NCBI GenBank assembly: GCA_963700255.1
Contig: CAVOWW010000031.1
Span: 93,314 to 157,313 of the forward strand
Reading direction: 5' to 3'
Origin: UBA10649 sp963700255
Lineage (GTDB): Bacteria; Actinomycetota; Actinomycetes; S36-B12
DNA length: 64,000 bases
The position numbers and the translations under genes were made by a program. Within the stretch, counting starts at the first letter, position 1, and every line of letters starts with the position of its first letter. Shown piece after piece: positions 18,764 to 28,398 of the stretch. The notes beneath the pieces were generated by a model. It saw only the letters and a program-made list of their open reading frames with translations, did not search any database and was not told the origin of the DNA.

Positions 18764-20692
18764 ATGGCTGGGCAGGACGCGACATCGGCACTCGCCGCGG
18801 GACGGGCGCTGCTGGGTGACCGACTGGCCGGCGATCCGGGCCTCGCTGACGTCCTCACCCGCTATGACCGCTGGGCGCCGGACCTCTGGGACGGGCTCGC
18901 CACCGTCTTCGACGCCGCGGCCGTGCTCCCGTCGGTCGTCGACGTCATCGCCGCCGTCCACACCGGTCGTTCCGAGGCGCTGCGCCAGCGCGACCGTGAG
19001 CGGGTCCTGCGACCGGACTGGTTCCAGTCCGCCGAGGCGATCGGCTACGTCGCCTATGCCGACCTGTTCGCCGGCGACCTGCAGGGGATCCGGAAGCGCA
19101 TCGGCTACCTCACGGACCTCGGCATCACCTACCTGCACCTGATGCCGCTGCTCACCCCGCGCCCGGGTGCCAACGACGGCGGCTACGCCGTCATGGACTA
19201 CCGCGCAGTGCGAGCCGACCTCGGCACGATGGACGACCTCGCCGGCCTCGCGGGCGACCTGCACCGGGCCGGCATCTCCCTGACCCTCGACCTCGTGCTC
19301 AACCACGTCGCCCGCGAGCACGAATGGGCGGAGAAGGCCAAGGCCGGGGACCCGCACTACCGCGACTACTTCCTCGTGTACCCCGATCGGACGATCCCGG
19401 ACCAGTACGAGGCGACCCTCCCGGAGGTCTTCCCGGCCTTCGCCCCCGGCAACTTCACCTGGGACGCCGCGCTGGACGGCTGGGTGTGGACGACGTTCAA
19501 CGAGTGGCAGTGGGACCTCAACTGGGCCAACCCCGACGTCTTCGTCGAGTTCGCCGACATCATCGGCTTCCTGGCCAACCGGGGAGCGGACTGCATCCGC
19601 CTCGATGCGATCGCCTTCACCTGGAAGCGGATGGGCACCAACTGCCAGAACCAGCCGGAGGTGCATGCGCTCACGCAGGCGCTCCGGGCGGCAGCCCGCA
19701 TCATGGCCCCGTCGCTCATCTTCAAGGCGGAGGCCATCGTGGGCCCCCAGGATGTCGTCGCGTACCTGGGCCAGGGTGACCACGCCGGCAAGGTGAGCGA
19801 TCTCGCGTACCACAACTCGCTGATGGTCCAGATCTGGTCGGCACTCGCCTCCCGCGACGGACGGCTGCTCGCGACCGCGCTCTCGCGCTTCGCCCCCATC
19901 CCCGTCACCAGCGCATGGGCCACCTACCTGAGGTGCCACGACGACATCGGCTGGGCGATCGACGACGCCGACGCCGGCGACGTCGGCTGGAGCGGCTACG
20001 GGCATCGGTCCTTCCTCGCCGACTTCTACGCCGGGGACTTCCCTGGCAGCTTCGCCACGGGGATGCACTTCCAGTCCAACCCCGAGACCGGCGATCGCCG
20101 CACGTCCGGCAGCGCAGCCAGCCTCGCCGGGCTCGAGTCGGCGCTCGCCCTCGGCGAGCCCCTCGCCGTCGACCTGGCGATCGCCCGGCTGACCTGCGCC
20201 TACGCCATGGTGTTCGGCTTCGGCGGACTGCCCTTGCTCTACATGGGCGACGAGCTGGGCATGCTCAACGACCACTCCTACCTCGAGGACCCGGCCAAGC
20301 GCGAGGACAACCGCTGGGTCCACCGGCCTCGGATGGACTGGTCCCTCGCCGAGGGGCACACGGCAGAGGGAGGAGTCGCCGACCGCGTGTTCGCGGCGGT
20401 CACCAACCTCATCCGCGCCCGCCGGGAGCTGCCCGCCCTGCACGCCTCCGTGGGGACCGAGGCATTCACGACCGAGAACCCGGCGATCCTCGTCTTCCGG
20501 CGCCGGCACGCGGCCGGCACGATCGTGCAGGTCTACAACCTCTCGGAGTCGTACCAGGCCCTGCCCACCTCGGCCCTGTCGCCGCTCACCGGCGAGCACG
20601 TCCACGAGCACCTGACGGGAACCCTGGTGCCGACGACCTTCCCGCCCGTCCTTCCGCCCTACGCCGCATGGTGGCTCACCTCCACGCCGTGA
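18764..20692 (+). CDS. Amylosucrase-like glycoside hydrolase (GH13)
   Basis: Alpha-glucan-acting enzyme of 642 residues with the layout of amylosucrase (GH13 subfamily 4). Amylosucrase uses sucrose to build alpha-1,4-glucan and release fructose; related members hydrolyse sucrose. An N-terminal helical domain (1-85) precedes the barrel. Region I is LDLVLNHVAREHEWA. The nucleophile lies in CIRLDAIAF (Asp near 281), the acid/base in IFKAEAIVG (Glu near 323), and region IV is TYLRCHDDIGWAI. The stretch after NHVAREH (YYFLVYPDRT, ATLPEVFPAFAPGNFTW) is typical of the subfamily. ATG 18764 has AAGGGG 6 nt ahead. There is no signal peptide. Confidence 0.88.
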   Translation: MAGQDATSALAAGRALLGDRLAGDPGLADVLTRYDRWAPDLWDGLATVFDAAAVLPSVVDVIAAVHTGRSEALRQRDRERVLRPDWFQSAEAIGYVAYADLFAGDLQGIRKRIGYLTDLGITYLHLMPLLTPRPGANDGGYAVMDYRAVRADLGTMDDLAGLAGDLHRAGISLTLDLVLNHVAREHEWAEKAKAGDPHYRDYFLVYPDRTIPDQYEATLPEVFPAFAPGNFTWDAALDGWVWTTFNEWQWDLNWANPDVFVEFADIIGFLANRGADCIRLDAIAFTWKRMGTNCQNQPEVHALTQALRAAARIMAPSLIFKAEAIVGPQDVVAYLGQGDHAGKVSDLAYHNSLMVQIWSALASRDGRLLATALSRFAPIPVTSAWATYLRCHDDIGWAIDDADAGDVGWSGYGHRSFLADFYAGDFPGSFATGMHFQSNPETGDRRTSGSAASLAGLESALALGEPLAVDLAIARLTCAYAMVFGFGGLPLLYMGDELGMLNDHSYLEDPAKREDNRWVHRPRMDWSLAEGHTAEGGVADRVFAAVTNLIRARRELPALHASVGTEAFTTENPAILVFRRRHAAGTIVQVYNLSESYQALPTSALSPLTGEHVHEHLTGTLVPTTFPPVLPPYAAWWLTSTP

Positions 20693-20705
20693 TTAGTCTG
20701 GGCGG

Positions 20706-22370
20706 GTGACGGACTTCCAGTACACCGAGATGCTCCCCCTGACCGAGGACGAGACCCCCTACCGCCTCATCACCACCGACGGGGTCGGCGAGGTCACCCT
20801 GGGTGACCGCACGTTCCTCACCGTCGAGCCCGAGGCGCTCCGGACCCTCGCCTTCGCGGCGGTGAAGGACATCCAGCACCTGCTCCGACCGGGCCACCTT
20901 GCCCAGCTCAAGCGGATCCTCGACGATCCCGAGGCCAGCCCGAACGACCGGTTCGTCGCTCTCGACCTGCTGAAGAACGCCAACATCGCCGCCGGCGGCG
21001 TCCTGCCGATGTGCCAGGACACGGGTACGGCGATCGTCATGGGCAAGCGCGGCCAGCAGGTGCTCACCCAGGGGGACGACGAGCGCGACCTCTCGCAGGG
21101 CATCTTCGATGCGTACCAGAAGCTCAACCTGCGGTACTCCCAGCTCTCGCCGCTGTCCATGTGGCAGGAGCGCAACACCGGCACGAACCTGCCCGCGCAG
21201 ATCGAGCTGTACTCGAACACCCACCACGGCCAGGAGAACCAGTACGACTTCCTGTTCATGGCCAAGGGCGGCGGCAGCGCGAACAAGAGCTACCTGTACC
21301 AGGAGACGGCGGCACTGCTGAACCCCGAGTCGTTCACCCGCTTCCTCGACGAGAAGCTGCGCGCCATCGGGACCGCGGCCTGCCCGCCGTACCACCTCGC
21401 CATCGTCGTCGGCGGCACGAGCGCGGAGTTCGCCCTCAAGACGGCCAAGTACGCCAGCGCCCGCTACTACGACACGCTCCCTGCCCACGGCTCCGACGAG
21501 GGCCGCGGCTATCGCGACCTCGAGATGGAGCAGCAGGTGCTCGCCATGACCCAGGCGTTCGGCATCGGCGCGCAGTTCGGCGGCAAGTACTTCTGCCACG
21601 ACGTCCGCGTCATCCGGCTGCCCAGGCACGGCGCGTCCTGCCCGGTGGCGATCGCGGTGTCCTGCTCGGCCGACCGCCAGGCGAAGGCCCGCATCACCCG
21701 TGAGGGCGTCTTCCTCGAGCAGCTGGAGACCGAGCCGGCGCACTACCTGCCCGATGTCACGGACGACCACCTCGACGACGACGTCGTGCGCATCGACCTC
21801 AACCGGCCGATGGCCGAGATCCGACAGCAGCTCGCGTCGCTCCCCATCCGCACCCGGGTCTCGCTGACGGGACCGATGGTGGTGGCGCGCGACCTGGCCC
21901 ACGCCCGCATCAAGTCGATGCTCGACCGGGGCGAGGAGATGCCGCAGTACCTGCGCGACCACTGCGTCTACTACGCCGGGCCGGCCAAGACGCCCGAGGG
22001 CTACGCCTCCGGCTCGTTCGGCCCGACCACGGCTGGCCGGATGGACTCGTACGTCGACACGTTCCAGAAGGCGGGCGGATCGTTCGTCATGCTGGCCAAG
22101 GGCAACCGGAGCGCGGCCGTCACCAACGCCTGCCGCGACAACGGCGGCTTCTACCTCGGATCGATCGGCGGACCGGCAGCCCGCCTGGCCCAGGACAACA
22201 TCCGCAAGGTGGAGGTGCTGGACTTCCCCGAGCTCGGCATGGAGGCCGTCTGGCGCATCGAGGTCGAGGACTTCCCGGCGTTCGTCGTGGTCGACGACAA
22301 GGGCAACGACTTCTTCGCGGAGACCCTGCGCCCGATCAGCGCGACGATCCCGGTAGGTCCGCCGAGGTAG
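20706..22370 (+). CDS. Class I fumarate hydratase (iron-sulfur, FumA/B type)
   Basis: TCA-cycle enzyme that interconverts fumarate and malate with an oxygen-sensitive [4Fe-4S] cluster. It has 554 residues as a single chain carrying both alpha and beta regions, as in FumA. The first cluster Cys is in VLPMCQDTGTAIV. FLFMAKGGGSANKSYLYQ, HLAIVVGGTSAEFALKTAKYA and the C-terminal FGPTTAGRMDSYVD with LAKGNRSAAV follow the family. GTG 20706 lies 6 nt after TAGTCT and 13 nt after the previous stop, so it has a leaderless promoter of its own inside the block. Confidence 0.95.
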   Translation: MTDFQYTEMLPLTEDETPYRLITTDGVGEVTLGDRTFLTVEPEALRTLAFAAVKDIQHLLRPGHLAQLKRILDDPEASPNDRFVALDLLKNANIAAGGVLPMCQDTGTAIVMGKRGQQVLTQGDDERDLSQGIFDAYQKLNLRYSQLSPLSMWQERNTGTNLPAQIELYSNTHHGQENQYDFLFMAKGGGSANKSYLYQETAALLNPESFTRFLDEKLRAIGTAACPPYHLAIVVGGTSAEFALKTAKYASARYYDTLPAHGSDEGRGYRDLEMEQQVLAMTQAFGIGAQFGGKYFCHDVRVIRLPRHGASCPVAIAVSCSADRQAKARITREGVFLEQLETEPAHYLPDVTDDHLDDDVVRIDLNRPMAEIRQQLASLPIRTRVSLTGPMVVARDLAHARIKSMLDRGEEMPQYLRDHCVYYAGPAKTPEGYASGSFGPTTAGRMDSYVDTFQKAGGSFVMLAKGNRSAAVTNACRDNGGFYLGSIGGPAARLAQDNIRKVEVLDFPELGMEAVWRIEVEDFPAFVVVDDKGNDFFAETLRPISATIPVGPPR

Positions 22371-22409
22371 GTCGCCGGCCGTGAGCCGACGTGCCGCTGT
22401 CGAGTCCGA

Positions 22410-23030
22410 CTAGCAGCTGTGCGCGCCGCCGCGCCAGTGGCCGGCGCCGGCGCCACCGCGCCAGATGGTCCAGAAGGCCCGGTCCTGCCAGTAGCGGTTC
22501 CAGGTGTTCGGCGTGGTGGAGCGAAGGGCCTCGAGGATCCGCACGCCCTCCTCGCCCATCTCCTTGCGCACTTCCTTCTGCATCATCCAGGTCGCGCCTC
22601 GCGCCAGCGCGGAGCTCATCTGGTACGCGCCGTGGTACGTGCCGCTGGTGGCCCGGTAGTTGCCGTTGCTCTCGCGAAGCATGATGCAGCGGCGCACGTC
22701 CTCGTTGCCCGGCATGAACCACTTGCCCAGGTAGAGGCTCGGCATGAAGCCCATGAGGTCCGCGGCCTGGCGGCTGCCGCGCGCGAGCGAGGCCTCGCGG
22801 TCGTCATCGCCGCCCGCGCCAGCAGCAGCCGCGGGAGCGTCGTCCTTGGGCGCGTCAGCCTTGGGCGCGTCAGCCTTGGAATCGTCCGTCGGCTCCTGCC
22901 CCTCGGGGAAGAAGACGTCCTCAGCCGCTACGGCGGCAGGGGTGGTCGCGTGGGCCACTCCGGAGAGGGCGGGGGTCAGCGCCAGCAGCGCGACGACGGC
23001 CAGAGCCGATACGCCGATCCTTCGCCGCAT
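22410..23030 (-). CDS. Secreted lysozyme-like (transglycosylase/Rpf-like) protein
   Basis: Exported protein of 206 residues. A signal peptide (MRRRIGVSALAVVALLALTPALSGVAHA) is followed by an acidic, repeat-like linker with KADAPKADAPKDDAP and Ala/Asp runs. The C-terminal 110 residues look like a lysozyme-fold muralytic domain: CIMLRESNGNYRATSGTYHGAYQMS carries the expected Glu after CIMLR, then NTWNRYWQDRAFWTIWR and a final Cys that may pair with the one at CIMLRES. It would act on peptidoglycan outside the cell; activity is inferred. AGGAG lies 8 nt before the ATG. A perfect CRP/GlxR-type site lies 176 bp upstream. Confidence 0.68.
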   Translation of the reverse strand: MRRRIGVSALAVVALLALTPALSGVAHATTPAAVAAEDVFFPEGQEPTDDSKADAPKADAPKDDAPAAAAGAGGDDDREASLARGSRQAADLMGFMPSLYLGKWFMPGNEDVRRCIMLRESNGNYRATSGTYHGAYQMSSALARGATWMMQKEVRKEMGEEGVRILEALRSTTPNTWNRYWQDRAFWTIWRGGAGAGHWRGGAHSC

Positions 23031-23205
23031 GCACGATCTCCTGACGGTCCGGGGGAAGCCGGTGACACCACAACGACTCCCTACCGTGCCGAAGGATCAC
23101 GGAAATGTCACGCCCGGGCGGAGTGGTCCATCTCACAGCCATGTCCGACATTTCGGACGATTGTTCGCAGGAACCACAAACCCATGAGGGCACGCGTCGA
23201 ACGAG

Positions 23206-23221
23206 TGTGACCGGGGTCACA
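23206..23221. promoter_or_regulatory. CRP/GlxR-type operator TGTGA-N6-TCACA
   Basis: Perfect match to the CRP-family consensus, TGTGA-CCGGGG-TCACA, in the 218-bp gap between phoH and the secreted lysozyme-like gene. In M. tuberculosis and C. glutamicum, Crp/GlxR controls rpf muralytic genes through such sites, which makes the gene at 23030 the likely target. The distance to its start (about 176 bp) would need a fairly long leader. Confidence 0.6.
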
Positions 23222-23248
23222 TGACTCTCCACACCCTTGTCCACAGGG

Positions 23249-24565
23249 TCAGAGGCTGATGTCCTCCAGCATCTCGGTGACGAGGGCGGCGATCGGCGAG
23301 CGCTCGGACCGGGTCAGCGTGACGTGCGCGAACAGGGGGTGGCCCTTGAGCTTCTCGACGACGGCGACCACGCCGTCGTGACGACCGACCCGAAGGTTGT
23401 CGCGCTGCGCGACGTCGTGGGTGAGGACGACCCGACTGTCGCGTCCGACTCTCGAGAGCACAGTGAGCAGGACGTTGCGCTCCAGCGACTGCGCCTCGTC
23501 GACGATGACGAAGGCGTCATGCAGCGAACGGCCGCGGATGTGCGTGAGCGGCAGCACCTCGAGCATGCCGCGATCGACGATCTCCTCGACGACCTCCTGC
23601 GTGGTGACCGCACCGAGGGTGTCGAAGACCGCCTGGCCCCACGGCGACATCTTCTCCGCCTCGGAGCCGGGCAGGTAGCCCAGCTCCTGTCCCCCGACCG
23701 CGAAGAGCGGGCGGAACACGATCACCTTGCGGTGCTGACGGCGTTCGAGCACCGCCTCGAGCCCGGCGCACAGCGCCAGGGCGCTCTTTCCGGTGCCGGC
23801 GCGACCACCGAGCGAGACGATGCCGATCTCCGGGTCGAGCAGGATGTCGAGCGCGATCCGCTGCTCCGCGCTGCGGCCGTGCAGGCCGAACGCCTCGCGA
23901 TCGCCCCGCACGAGGCGAACCCGCTTGTCCGAGGTCACGCGGCCGAGCGCGCTGCCGCGTTCGGAGAGCAGCACCAGCCCGGTGTGGCAGGGCAGGTCGG
24001 CCGCGGACTCCAGCTCGATGACCTGCTCGTCGTACAGCCGGTCGACGTCGTCCGCAGTGACATCGACCTCGGTCATGCCCGTGTACCCGGTCTCCACGAC
24101 GAACTCCGCGCGGTACTCCTCCGCGGGCAGGCCCACAGACGATGCCTTCACCCGCATCGGCAGGTCCTTGCTCACGAGCACGACGGCGTGACCGTCGGCC
24201 TCGAGATTGCGTGCCACGGCGAGGATCCGGGTGTCGTTGTCGCCGAGCTGGAGACCGCTGGGCAGGATGCTGACCTCGGTGTGATTGAGCTCCACACGCA
24301 CCGTGCCACCGGTCTCGCCCACGGCCATCGGCTCGTCGAGCCGCCCGTTCTCGACCCGGAGGTCATCGAGGAGCCTGAGCGCCTGCCGCGCGAAGTAGCC
24401 CAGTTCCGGGTGGCTTCGCTTCGCCTCGAGCTCGGTCACCACCACGACCGGGATGACGACGTCGTGCTCGTCGAACCGGAGCAGGGCTCGCGGATCGGAC
24501 AGCAGGACCGAGGTGTCGAGGACGTAGGTGCGGCGGATGTCCGGATCTGCGTGCGCAACGGGCAC
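23249..24565 (-). CDS. PhoH family protein with N-terminal PIN domain
   Basis: Two-domain protein of 438 residues, as in PhoH2/YlaK: a PIN ribonuclease domain followed by a PhoH P-loop ATPase/helicase. The PIN part starts RTYVLDTSVLLSDPRALLRF and has further acidic residues in DVVIPVVVVTELEAKR and NDTRILAVARNL. The ATPase part has the Walker A loop LGGRAGTGKSALALCAGLEA and Walker B AFVIVDEAQSLERN. Such proteins unwind and cut RNA and may act as toxin-like regulators. GTG 24565 has AGGAGG 6 nt ahead and gives the expected N-terminus. A short hairpin (ACCCT/AGGGT, 23233-23249) overlaps its stop. Confidence 0.92.
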   Translation of the reverse strand: MPVAHADPDIRRTYVLDTSVLLSDPRALLRFDEHDVVIPVVVVTELEAKRSHPELGYFARQALRLLDDLRVENGRLDEPMAVGETGGTVRVELNHTEVSILPSGLQLGDNDTRILAVARNLEADGHAVVLVSKDLPMRVKASSVGLPAEEYRAEFVVETGYTGMTEVDVTADDVDRLYDEQVIELESAADLPCHTGLVLLSERGSALGRVTSDKRVRLVRGDREAFGLHGRSAEQRIALDILLDPEIGIVSLGGRAGTGKSALALCAGLEAVLERRQHRKVIVFRPLFAVGGQELGYLPGSEAEKMSPWGQAVFDTLGAVTTQEVVEEIVDRGMLEVLPLTHIRGRSLHDAFVIVDEAQSLERNVLLTVLSRVGRDSRVVLTHDVAQRDNLRVGRHDGVVAVVEKLKGHPLFAHVTLTRSERSPIAALVTEMLEDISL

Positions 24566-24615
24566 GAGGGCCTCCTGAAGCGGGCCACCTGCCGGTCGAC
24601 CCGGTGCGGTTTCAG

Positions 24616-24631
24616 GCGGGCGGTTGCCCGC
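24616..24631 (-). terminator. Hairpin after the uppS-DUF1275 operon
   Basis: Perfect 6-bp stem GCGGGC / GCCCGC with a 4-nt loop, 8 nt beyond the DUF1275 stop and ahead of phoH. No T-run follows. Confidence 0.4.
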
Positions 24632-24639
24632 GGCTGTGC

Positions 24640-25419
24640 CTAAACCGTAGGGGGGGCCGACAGGTCCGCCCCGCTGACACGCCGCGCGAACAGTCCGATC
24701 ACGGCGACGAGGGTGGCCGCACCGACCGCGATGCCCAGCGGCCCCACCGGCAGCAGGGCTGCGGCAGCGGCCCCCGCCGTCCAGGCGATCGGAAAGCCCG
24801 CCGCCACCCGAGCGTGCCCCCACCATTCGGATCTGCTCCGCGGAGCGACTGCCCCGGCGACGGCGTACCGGATGGCGTCGACGAACGCGTTGGTGGAGGC
24901 GAGGATCGGCGCTCGCACGCCCCCTCCGCTGATGAAGACCATGCCGAGCACCGCGATGGAGAAGGCGATGAGCGAGATCGACGCAGCCTCCGACCACCAG
25001 CCCGCAGACCCGAGCCCGGGAACCTGGCTCGCCGTGGCCGAGGTCGACACGCTCCGGCCCAGCCGCTGCGCCACGAAGATCAGGACGGCGGCGACGACGA
25101 GCAGCACGCGTGATCCGGTCGCCGTGACCAGCCAGCTCCATGCGCGCCGCGCCAGGATGACGGCGGTCACTCCGATGCCGCATCCGACGATCGAGGCGAG
25201 CGCGAGACCGGCGGCCGCAGGCGCGTCGGGCAGCAGCGTCCAGACGATGACGAGGTTGCCGGCCTGGTTCGCCGTGAACACGCCGAACTGCTGGAAGCCC
25301 ACGGCGTCCAAGGCTCCCACGACGAACGTGACGAGAAGGACGATGGCGAGCGGGTGACGGAAGACGACTTCGGCATCCACGTCGACGATCGACGGGGCAG
25401 GCGGAACGCGCGGGCTCAC
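24640..25419 (-). CDS. DUF1275 (YoaK-like) integral membrane protein
   Basis: Polytopic membrane protein of 259 residues with about six helices, matching DUF1275/YoaK. The typical opening is FVVGALDAVGFQQFGVFTANQAGNLVIV, and a mid-protein pair of helices precedes SISLIAFSIAVLGMVFISGGGVRAPILAST. Members are thought to be transport-related, but no substrate is established. GTG 25419 overlaps the uppS stop by 4 nt (GTGA), so the two are translationally coupled. That coupling also decides the start. Confidence 0.85.
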   Translation of the reverse strand: MSPRVPPAPSIVDVDAEVVFRHPLAIVLLVTFVVGALDAVGFQQFGVFTANQAGNLVIVWTLLPDAPAAAGLALASIVGCGIGVTAVILARRAWSWLVTATGSRVLLVVAAVLIFVAQRLGRSVSTSATASQVPGLGSAGWWSEAASISLIAFSIAVLGMVFISGGGVRAPILASTNAFVDAIRYAVAGAVAPRSRSEWWGHARVAAGFPIAWTAGAAAAALLPVGPLGIAVGAATLVAVIGLFARRVSGADLSAPPTV

Positions 25420-26210
25420 GCCCCGAAGCGCCGCTGGCGCTCGGCGTAGGCCCGGAGGGCGCGCAGGAAGTCGACGTGCCGGAAGTCGGGCCAGTAGGCC
25501 TCGCAGAAGTAGAACTCCGAGTGCGCGCTCTGCCACATCAGGAAGCCCGACAGCCGCTGCTCGCCCGAGGTGCGGATGACGAGGTCGGGGTCGGGCTGGC
25601 CACGCGTGTAGAGATGCTCGGCGATGTGCTCGGGCTCGAGCAGCTGGGCGAGCTCGTCGAGTGACGTGCCCTGGCTCGCGTGGTCCTGGAGGAGGGAGCG
25701 CACGGCGTCCACCACCTCGCGCCGACCGCCGTACCCGACCGCCACGTTCACCAGGGAGCCCTCGATCCCCGCCGTCGCCTCCTCCGCCTCCTTCAGCAGG
25801 CGAGCGGTGTGCGCCGGGAGCAGGTCGAGCGCTCCGACCGGGTGGAGCCGCCACCTGCCCTGCTCGACGAGGCCGGACACGGTGTCCTCGATGATGCGCA
25901 TGAGGGACTCGAGCTCGTTCGGCGGCCTGTTGAGGTTGTCGGTCGACAGCAGCCAGAGGGTGACCACCTCGACGCCGGCCTCGTCGCACCAGCCGAGGAA
26001 CTCGACGATCTTCGCGGCCCCCGCGCGGTGGCCCGCGGAGGACGAGGTGCCCTGCTCACTGGCCCATCGCCGATTGCCGTCGAGGATGACACCCACATGG
26101 CACGGCCGACGGTCGACGGGGATCTGTGCGTAGAGGCGCCGCTCGTAGACGCCGTACACGAGATCGCTCAGACCCACCGGTACTCCGTTCGACCCGCCGC
26201 GATGCGGCAC
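25416..26210 (-). CDS. uppS: Isoprenyl transferase (cis-prenyltransferase, UppS family)
   Basis: Cis-prenyltransferase of 264 residues that extends allylic diphosphates with IPP. The catalytic HVGVILDGNRRWASEQG, GHRAGAAKIVEFLGWC, TLWLLSTDNLNRP and the C-terminal PDLVIRTSGEQRLSGFLMWQSAHSEFYF are all intact. Actinobacteria often have two such enzymes, a short-chain Z-farnesyl diphosphate synthase and a decaprenyl synthase. The VYERRLYAQI lead-in resembles the short-chain type, but I cannot settle it. GTG 26210 lies 7 nt after TAGCCT, so it has a leaderless promoter. Confidence 0.93.
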   Translation of the reverse strand: MPHRGGSNGVPVGLSDLVYGVYERRLYAQIPVDRRPCHVGVILDGNRRWASEQGTSSSAGHRAGAAKIVEFLGWCDEAGVEVVTLWLLSTDNLNRPPNELESLMRIIEDTVSGLVEQGRWRLHPVGALDLLPAHTARLLKEAEEATAGIEGSLVNVAVGYGGRREVVDAVRSLLQDHASQGTSLDELAQLLEPEHIAEHLYTRGQPDPDLVIRTSGEQRLSGFLMWQSAHSEFYFCEAYWPDFRHVDFLRALRAYAERQRRFGA

Positions 26211-26249
26211 CGCGGTCAGGCTACTCCTTGGCGCCTCCGCAGCGGCTCG

Positions 26250-28287
26250 TTACGCAGGGGTCGCGGTCACCCCGCGTGCCCCGACGCTGCTGGCCAGCTG
26301 CTCCAGCGAGGTCACCGGCGCATCGCAGACGAACCCACGGCAGACGTACGCCGTCGGGCGACCGCCGATCGCCGGTCGGTCGCGCAGGAGCGGCGCCTCG
26401 GAGTCGGCGTCGACGCCGATGGCCACCACCATCCCCGGAGAGGTGCCCATGAGGGCCGTGCGGTGCCACTGGGCAGCGGCTGCGTCATCGGAGCGCACGA
26501 CGATGGCGACCTCCAGCGGACCGGCCAGCAGGGCGGTCGCCGCCGCGAGTCCCCAGCCCGCCGCCCGCGGCGCTCGGGGCGCCAGAGCGGTCGCGATGCC
26601 GAGGGACCGCTCAGCGGCGTCGCGGTACTCCGTGACTCCTGTGAGCGCGGCCTGCGTGATGCAGGCGTTCGCGACGGCGAACCAGCCGGACGGCTCGGCG
26701 TTGTCGGACGGATCCCGCGGTCGCTGGATGAGGGCGGGAGCGTCGTCGGCGGTGTCGTAGAAGCCACCCTCCCCGTCGGCGAAGTGCTGGATCGCGATGT
26801 CGAGCATGATGCCCGACAGCACGAGCCACTCGTCGTCGCCCGTCACCTCGAACAGCACCTGGAATCCCTCAGCCACGCTGCCGTAGTCGTCGAGCACGGC
26901 CTCGTTCGATCCGGCTCGACCGTCGCGGGACGTCCGGCACAGCCGGTCGTCCCCGTGGGCGCCGAGATGCACGGCCACCAGGAGGTCGGCGGCGGCCAGG
27001 GCTGCCTCGACCCATTCGGGCTCCCCGAGCAGGGCGCCTGCCTCCGCCATCGCCGCAATGGCCAGGCCGTTCCACGACGCGACCACCTTGTCGTCCCGGC
27101 CAGGACGTGGTCGCTCCTCGCGCGCGTCGAGGAGCCGGGAACGCAGCGCCTGCCATCTCGCAGGGTCGTCCGGATCCTGGCGCAGCTGCAGGGTCGAGAG
27201 GCCGTCCTCGAACGTCCCGTGCGGCAGTGACGTCGAGGAGTGCCGCAGCCCAGGCCCCGTCCTCCTCCCCCAGGACGTCGGCGAGCTGTGCCGGCGACCA
27301 TGCGTAGAAGGCCCCCTCCCGCCCTTCGCTGTCCGCGTCGAGCGCGGCCGCGAACCCGCCCTCGGGGGTGCGCATCTCGCGCAGCAGGAACTCGGCGGTC
27401 TCGCGAACGACCCGCTCCGCGAGCGGCGACCCCGTCAGCCGCCACCAGTGCAGGTACACGCGCAGCAGGAGGGCGTTGTCGTACAGCATCTTCTCGAAGT
27501 GCGGGACCACCCAGTCGGCATCGACGGAGTAGCGGGCGAAGCCCCCGCCGAGCTGGTCGTAGATCCCTCCGCGTGCCATCGCCTCGAGGGTGTCCTGCGC
27601 CATGCCGAGGGCGTTGTCGTCCTTCGTCAGCGCGTGGTGCCTGAGCAGGAATTCGAGCACCATCGACGGCGGGAACTTCGGAGCGCCGCCGAACCCGCCG
27701 CGCCGGTCGTCGAAGTCACGCGCCAGGGTCGCCACGGCCAGCGCCAGGTCCATCAGCTCCGGCGGCCCGGTGCCGCTCGACGGCAGTGACCGCGAGGAGA
27801 GTGCCGACGTGATCCGCACCCCCGCGGCCAGCACGTCCTCGCGCCGCTCCTGCCAGGTGTCGCTGATCGCCTCCAGCAGCTGGGTGAACGAGGGCAGCTG
27901 GTGGCGCGGCTGCGGAGGGAAGTAGGTGCCCGTGTAGAACGGGCGGCCCTCGTGGTCGAGGAACACCGACATCGGCCAGCCGCCGTGCCCGGTCATGCTC
28001 ACCGTCGCCTGCATGTACACCGAGTCGACGTCGGGCCGCTCCTCGCGGTCGACCTTGATGCTGACGAAGCGCTCGTTCATCAGTGCTGCGACCGCGTCGT
28101 CCTCGAACGACTCATGCGCCATGACATGGCACCAGTGGCAGGCCGAGTACCCGATGGACAGGAAGACGGGCACGTCCCGCCGCCGGGCCTCGTCGAAGGC
28201 CTCCTCCGACCACTCCCACCAGTCGACCGGGTTGTCGGCGTGCTGCAGGAGGTACGGGCTGGTCGAGTCGCTCAGGCGGTTCGTCAC
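26250..28287 (-). CDS. DUF255/YyaL thioredoxin-domain protein (frameshifted)
   Basis: Large cytosolic protein of about 678 residues of the YyaL/spermatogenesis-associated 20 family. An N-terminal thioredoxin-like DUF255 domain (RLSDSTSPYLLQHADNPVDWWEW; SIGYSACHWCHVMAHESFED with a CHWC active site) is followed by an (alpha/alpha)6-barrel like those of glycan epimerases (GIYDQLGGGFARYSVDADWVVPHFEKMLYDNA). Near 27222-27232 the frame changes: GAWAAALLDVT in one frame continues as GTFEDGLSTLQLRQDP in another, down to 26250. Function of the family is not established. GTG 28287 fits the usual N-terminus. Confidence 0.88.
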
Positions 28288-28398
28288 AGCGCCATCTTCG
28301 CCGACCTTGAGGTTCCGCCGGGATTCCGACCCCCTAGGCGCGCGGATCCTCAAGTTCGGCGGGGTCTGCTCTCCCGGGCGCCGAGACTGCGACGACCG

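Noticed and set aside
18740..20611. Open frame of over 600 codons opposite the amylosucrase-like gene.
   Set aside because: Composition is typical of an antisense frame, and the plus-strand gene has all GH13 motifs.
22820..22900. Tandem KADAP-type codon repeats in the secreted protein as a possible DNA repeat element.
   Set aside because: They stay in frame and encode an ordinary acidic linker of an exported protein.
23031..23205. A c-di-AMP (ydaO) riboswitch before the secreted lysozyme-like gene, as known for some rpf genes.
   Set aside because: I could not find the conserved ydaO core sequence or pairing; only the CRP-type site is supported.
28305..28354. CCTTGAGG and CCTCAAG inverted repeat downstream of the HNH-like gene as a terminator.
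   Set aside because: The arms are short and 36 bp apart without further pairing; chance is a sufficient explanation.
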